64,000 nt of DNA from Burkholderia pyrrocinia (GTDB lineage: Bacteria; Pseudomonadota; Gammaproteobacteria; Burkholderiales; Burkholderiaceae), in the NCBI RefSeq assembly GCF_001028665.1, contig NZ_CP011504.1, positions 2,418,001-2,482,000 of the forward strand, written 5' to 3'. The notes below the pieces were generated by a model. The model worked only from the letters and a program-made list of their open reading frames with translations, did no database searches and was not told the origin of the DNA. The translations under genes and the position numbers were made by a program. Below, in pieces: positions 61,040-64,000 of this stretch (the first letter of the stretch is position 1; each line of letters begins with the position of its first letter).

Positions 61040-61257
61040 TGCGTGAAGTGATGAACCGGCAAGGCGGCGAACCAATATATTCGCCGACTGTTTCGGTTGC
61101 GCTGAATGGTGTCGGGCACGCTAACGTCTGACGTTGCTATGATAACCGCTTAACACAAAAAAACCGTCGATCGACTCGGGGAATTCCAATTCCACGATCG
61201 GCAAACCCGAAACGGCTTTCTCAATTTCGTACTGCCAGTCACGAATCTTTGTCGCAC

Positions 61258-61710
61258 ATGTTCGTTCAACGTGACAAATCGCATCCGGTGCTGGACCGCA
61301 GTCGCGCTTTGCGCGACGCAGTCGGAAAGCATGGACTGGTTTGCCGGGATTCGACTTATCGCGGATTGAGGGCGAAGCACCGCTTCGCCTGTGGCCGTGG
61401 TCACGTAACCCGCATCAGCCTGCGCAACCTGATCCGTCAACGGGAGATCGATTGCCGGGAGCGTGCACAGATCGCCGCCACGGCGCGCGTGCATCATCTT
61501 GCTCAGATGGTTAATTCGGTTGCTCTGTACGCAAAGTGGCGGGGCACGGCTGCTCGATACCGGTTCCGCAGCAACGCCGGGCATACGTGGTCGTGTCTGG
61601 GCCTCTCCGTAATGTTACAAAGCGATGACGATGAATGTTCGACGGGGGCACCGCAGGAGGTAGCGCGGCTCAGCGCGGCCAGTTCCGCCGCGACACGACC
61701 GCGAAACTGA
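61258..61710 (+). pseudogene. truncated treble-clef/zinc-ribbon repeat protein
   Basis: The frame shows two copies of a repeat of the type Gly-x-x-Cys-x-Asp-x-x-Tyr-x-Gly...Phe-x-Cys-x-x-Gly-His: first VCRDSTYRGLRAKHRFACGR then GHV; second LYAKWRGTAARYRFRSNA then GHTW. The second copy has lost its Cys residues (RFRSNAGHTW) and after it the sequence loses family character. I recall families of repetitive CxxGHxW proteins in Burkholderia. This copy is probably a remnant. A minus-strand frame at 61132-61260 (TKIRDWQYEIEKAVSGLPIV) also looks protein-like and may be another fragment. Confidence 0.45.
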
Positions 61711-61999
61711 TCGCGATCGAACCCGTCACGACACGTGGCGGCGTGTCTTCGATCGCATCGCCGAAACGAAAACGGCGGCTGCGTCCATCGGTGCGTTCGG
61801 CACGACGCTTCGGTGTGCGCGCATCGACCGCAGTGGCGCGTTCGTTCGCGACCGCGGTATCGCATGACGGGGCGGCCACGCATTCGGTCGAATGATCAAC
61901 AGACATGACAGTAAATTCCGGGAAGGGCATGCCCGTATTGAACGTCATCGCATTCGATCGGTAAAATGAATATTTCGATCGTTACGATTCCTTTAAAGA
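61711..61999. other. region between cluster remnants and the LysR gene, no supported gene
   Basis: Short open frames exist on both strands (plus 61635-61895, minus 61670-61948), but neither has recognisable domains. The minus frame starts divergently from the LysR gene and ends abruptly near GSIAISFAVV, so it could be the 5' remnant of a gene cut by the T6SS cluster. Confidence 0.3.
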
Positions 62000-62875
62000 A
62001 TGGAACTGAAACTGCTGCGAACGTTCCTGACGGTCACCGAGCTGTGCCATTTCAGCCGCGCGGCCGATGCGCTGCACATGAGCCAGCCGGCACTGAGCAA
62101 GCAGATCGGCGCGCTCGAGGCGAGCCTCGGCGGCAAGCTGTTCGAGCGCGGGCGGCACGGCGCGGAACTGACGCCGTTCGGCGAACGGTTCCTGCCCGAC
62201 GCGCAGGCACTCGTGCGCGATGCCGACGAGATCCTCGCGCGTGCGCGGGAGGCGACCAGCGGGCAGCGCGGGCATCTGCGGCTCGGCATCTGCCTGTCCG
62301 TGCTGACGCTCGTGCCGAAGCTGGTCGCGGAATTTCGTCGCCGCAATCCGGGCATCGCCGTCACGTTGAGCGACCTGTCGTCGTCCGAGCAGACTCGCCG
62401 GCTGCGCGCGGGCAAGCTCGACGCCGGTTTCCTGCGCCTGCCGTCCGACGACGGGCTGTCGTCGTTCAAGGTGATCGACGAAGGGCTCGCGCTCGCGGTG
62501 CCGCCGCACCTCGGCTTCAAACGCGTGCCGGCCGACCTCGACGTGCTCAACGAGATCGGCTTCATCGCGCTGCAACGTGCGCGCGGCCCGGGGCTCGCCG
62601 CTCAGATCGACCGATGGTGCGTCGAGCGCCGCTTCGTGCCGCACGTGACGCAGCAGGCGGAAGACGTGCAGTCGGTGCTGACGTCGGTCGCGGCCGGTGT
62701 CGGCGTCGCGTTCATCCCGTCGCGCGCGCAGTACCTGCTGCGCGACGCGACGGTGCTGCCGCTCGACGGCAAGGACGCGAAGTGGCGCGTGGGGCTCGCG
62801 TGGCTGTCCGGCCGCGACGATCCCGTCACGACGCATTTTGTGTCGTTCATGCGTGCCGCGATCAAGGAAGCGTGA
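62000..62875 (+). CDS. LysR-family transcriptional regulator
   Basis: This 291-residue LysR protein starts MELKLLRTFLTVTELCHFSR with the helix-turn-helix at about 3-60 (AADALHMSQPALSKQIGALE) and a substrate domain from about 90 (GHLRLGICLSVLTLVPKLVA). It belongs to the BenM/CatM-like group that sense aromatic or other small acids. A divergent target would be expected upstream, but no intact gene is present there. Confidence 0.9.
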   Translation: MELKLLRTFLTVTELCHFSRAADALHMSQPALSKQIGALEASLGGKLFERGRHGAELTPFGERFLPDAQALVRDADEILARAREATSGQRGHLRLGICLSVLTLVPKLVAEFRRRNPGIAVTLSDLSSSEQTRRLRAGKLDAGFLRLPSDDGLSSFKVIDEGLALAVPPHLGFKRVPADLDVLNEIGFIALQRARGPGLAAQIDRWCVERRFVPHVTQQAEDVQSVLTSVAAGVGVAFIPSRAQYLLRDATVLPLDGKDAKWRVGLAWLSGRDDPVTTHFVSFMRAAIKEA

Positions 62876-62951
62876 CGGGCGAGGCGATATAGTGTCCTCG
62901 ATCGGCGCCGAATGCCCGAATGAATATCCCGTCCACTACCGACCGGAAACG

Positions 62952-63236
62952 ATGACCTCTGAATCCGACGAATCCCCGCTCGATCCCGCACTCGTTGCAA
63001 CGCTCGCGACGCTGAACGAGGCCGCGAACGATCCGGCCGGCAAACCGTGGTCGCTGCCGAAGATCGCGAAGCGCACGCAACTGCCGATGAGTACGTTGCG
63101 CCGCGTGCTGACGCAGCTCGATGCCGCGGGCCTCACCGCGACGACGCTGAACGAGGACGGCACCGGCAGCGCCGCGCTGACCGACGAAGGGCGCAGCGTG
63201 TGCGCGCAACTGTTCGGCGCGAACGACGCCCGATGA
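62952..63236 (+). CDS. small winged-helix DNA-binding protein
   Basis: This 94-residue protein has one winged-helix domain (about 10-85): KPWSLPKIAKRTQLPMSTLR as the helix-turn-helix and LTQLDAAGLTATTLNEDGTG as the last helix and wing. It resembles the N-terminal DNA-binding part of MarR/IclR proteins without a ligand domain. It starts 76 bp after the LysR stop on the same strand. Its target is unknown. Confidence 0.75.
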   Translation: MTSESDESPLDPALVATLATLNEAANDPAGKPWSLPKIAKRTQLPMSTLRRVLTQLDAAGLTATTLNEDGTGSAALTDEGRSVCAQLFGANDAR

Positions 63237-63241
63237 ATGAA

Positions 63242-63268
63242 AAAACGGGCCGCTGATGCGGCCCGTCG
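63242..63268 (-). terminator. terminator of the outer-membrane protein gene
   Basis: The stem acgggccgc / gcggcccgt with a tgat loop is followed on the minus strand by six T residues, about 40 bp past the leftward stop at 63307. The short distance to the plus-strand stop at 63236 suggests it may serve both genes. Confidence 0.75.
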
Positions 63269-63306
63269 TGTGGTGGTTCGACGCGTGCGTCGCGCGATGC
63301 CGGGTA

Positions 63307-64000
63307 TTACCAGCGCGCGGTCACGCCGGCCATCACCGAATGACGATAGGTCTGGTCGTTCAGGCCGTGCCGGTAGCCGACGTCGAGGTCGAGCCAGCGC
63401 GTCGGCGAATAGATCGCGCCGGCGAGCACGAACGCCGGATTCGCGCCGGCGGTGCTTTCCGTGTTGCGCGATAGGCCGACATCGGCCACGAGCTGAAGCC
63501 GGTCGGTCGCCTTGTAGATCGCCGCGCCCGACACGGCCCAGACCGACGTCAGGTCGCCCTGGCGATTCGGCTGGTACGTGAGGCCCGCATTCGCGAGCAG
63601 CGAGAAGCGCGCGACGTCGGCCTGCGCGAGCAGCGTCGCGCCGGTGCCGACGCGGCCCGTGCCGAGCCCGCGACCGTCGTTGCCGGTCGGCATCGTCACC
63701 TTCGGTTTCAGCGCGAGCGACAGCGGCCCGCGTTCGACGAAGCGCCATTTCATGCCGATCTCGACATCGCCGATTCCCGCGCCGTTTTCGTCGGTGCGCG
63801 TTTGCAGATGCGTATAAGGCGCGTTGACGTAGAGGTCGACGTGTTCGCCGAACCCGCGCGTGAGCGTCGCGTTCCATAGCTGGTGGCGGCCGCTGTCTTC
63901 CTGTTTCGAGGTTTCCTCGGCGTTGAACTCGAACTGCCAGTTCGCATTGCCCTGCGTACCCGTATCGTCGCTGACGAGCGGGTGGGCCGGATAGGCGTCG
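63307..64000 (-). CDS. outer-membrane beta-barrel of the phenol MetA-pathway family, N-terminus outside window
   Basis: These 230 residues form the C-terminal part of a transporter-type outer-membrane protein: NWQFEFNAEE near the visible start, then FGEHVDLYVNAPYTHLQT, GAGIGDVEIGMKWRFVE, LALKPKVTMPTGNDGRGLG and a final strand ending in Trp (HSVMAGVTARW), as barrel proteins do. It matches the MetA-pathway-of-phenol-degradation (putative outer membrane channel) family. The signal peptide and first strands lie beyond 64000. Confidence 0.82.
   Translation of the reverse strand, partial: DAYPAHPLVSDDTGTQGNANWQFEFNAEETSKQEDSGRHQLWNATLTRGFGEHVDLYVNAPYTHLQTRTDENGAGIGDVEIGMKWRFVERGPLSLALKPKVTMPTGNDGRGLGTGRVGTGATLLAQADVARFSLLANAGLTYQPNRQGDLTSVWAVSGAAIYKATDRLQLVADVGLSRNTESTAGANPAFVLAGAIYSPTRWLDLDVGYRHGLNDQTYRHSVMAGVTARW

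Noticed and set aside
1..64000. Search by eye for tRNA, rRNA, CRISPR arrays, transposases and integrases
   Set aside because: None recognised; the two T6SS islands show no integrase or flanking tRNA.

Overview
The window is high-GC DNA with strong third-position GC bias. Gene content (a PenA-type class A beta-lactamase homologue with Tat and lipoprotein signals, many LysR regulators, VgrG clusters with DUF4123 and BTH_I2691-type effectors, FUSC and SulP transporters, a YdeP-type oxidoreductase) points to Burkholderia, most likely the B. cepacia complex and probably a secondary chromosome. This is inferred from protein resemblance only. No tRNA, rRNA, CRISPR array or insertion sequence was recognised.

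Layout. 0-3.3 kb: the end of an M23/LysM-type protein, a penA-like gene that has lost its catalytic serine and lysine, a LysR gene, a fimbrillin-like exported protein and a GlsB/YeaQ membrane protein. 3.4-24.8 kb: a ddp-type D-Ala-D-Ala dipeptide uptake operon on the minus strand (rpiR-ddpX-ddpA ... ddpB-ddpC-ddpD-ddpF) that is split between ddpA and ddpB by about 14.4 kb of plus-strand type VI secretion (T6SS) DNA. That island carries vgrG, a two-domain peptidoglycan hydrolase effector (M23-like plus GH19-like) with a periplasmic immunity candidate, a decayed second immunity-like gene, PAAR, an unrecognised two-TM protein, tssM, tssF and a frameshifted tssJ.

25.3-28 kb: a Tat-exported oxalate decarboxylase (manganese enzyme) followed by an NRAMP manganese transporter. 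28-34 kb: a glycosyltransferase-like gene, a second ddpA-type binding protein, two small exported proteins and a DHA2 drug efflux pump. 34-50.7 kb: ordinary accessory chromosome, with LysR/FUSC, bestrophin, YdeP-type oxidoreductase, MocR regulator, MscS channel, SulP transporter, LysR/LysE, a MarR-hydrolase operon with a truncated MFS gene and a perfect 30-bp operator-like palindrome, a PBP7-type endopeptidase and a 42-residue membrane peptide.

50.9-61.1 kb: a second T6SS cluster, vgrG-DUF4123 adaptor-VasX/BTH_I2691-like pore-forming effector-two tandem paralogous immunity candidates-PAAR, with a convergent second tssF. A broken zinc-ribbon-like gene follows. 62-64 kb: a LysR regulator, a small winged-helix protein and the 3' part of an outer-membrane MetA-pathway protein.

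Together the two T6SS clusters hold delivery tips, effectors and immunity genes plus stray membrane/baseplate parts (tssM, tssF twice, tssJ), but no sheath, Hcp, ClpV, TssK or TssL. They therefore cannot form a complete secretion machine from this window alone.
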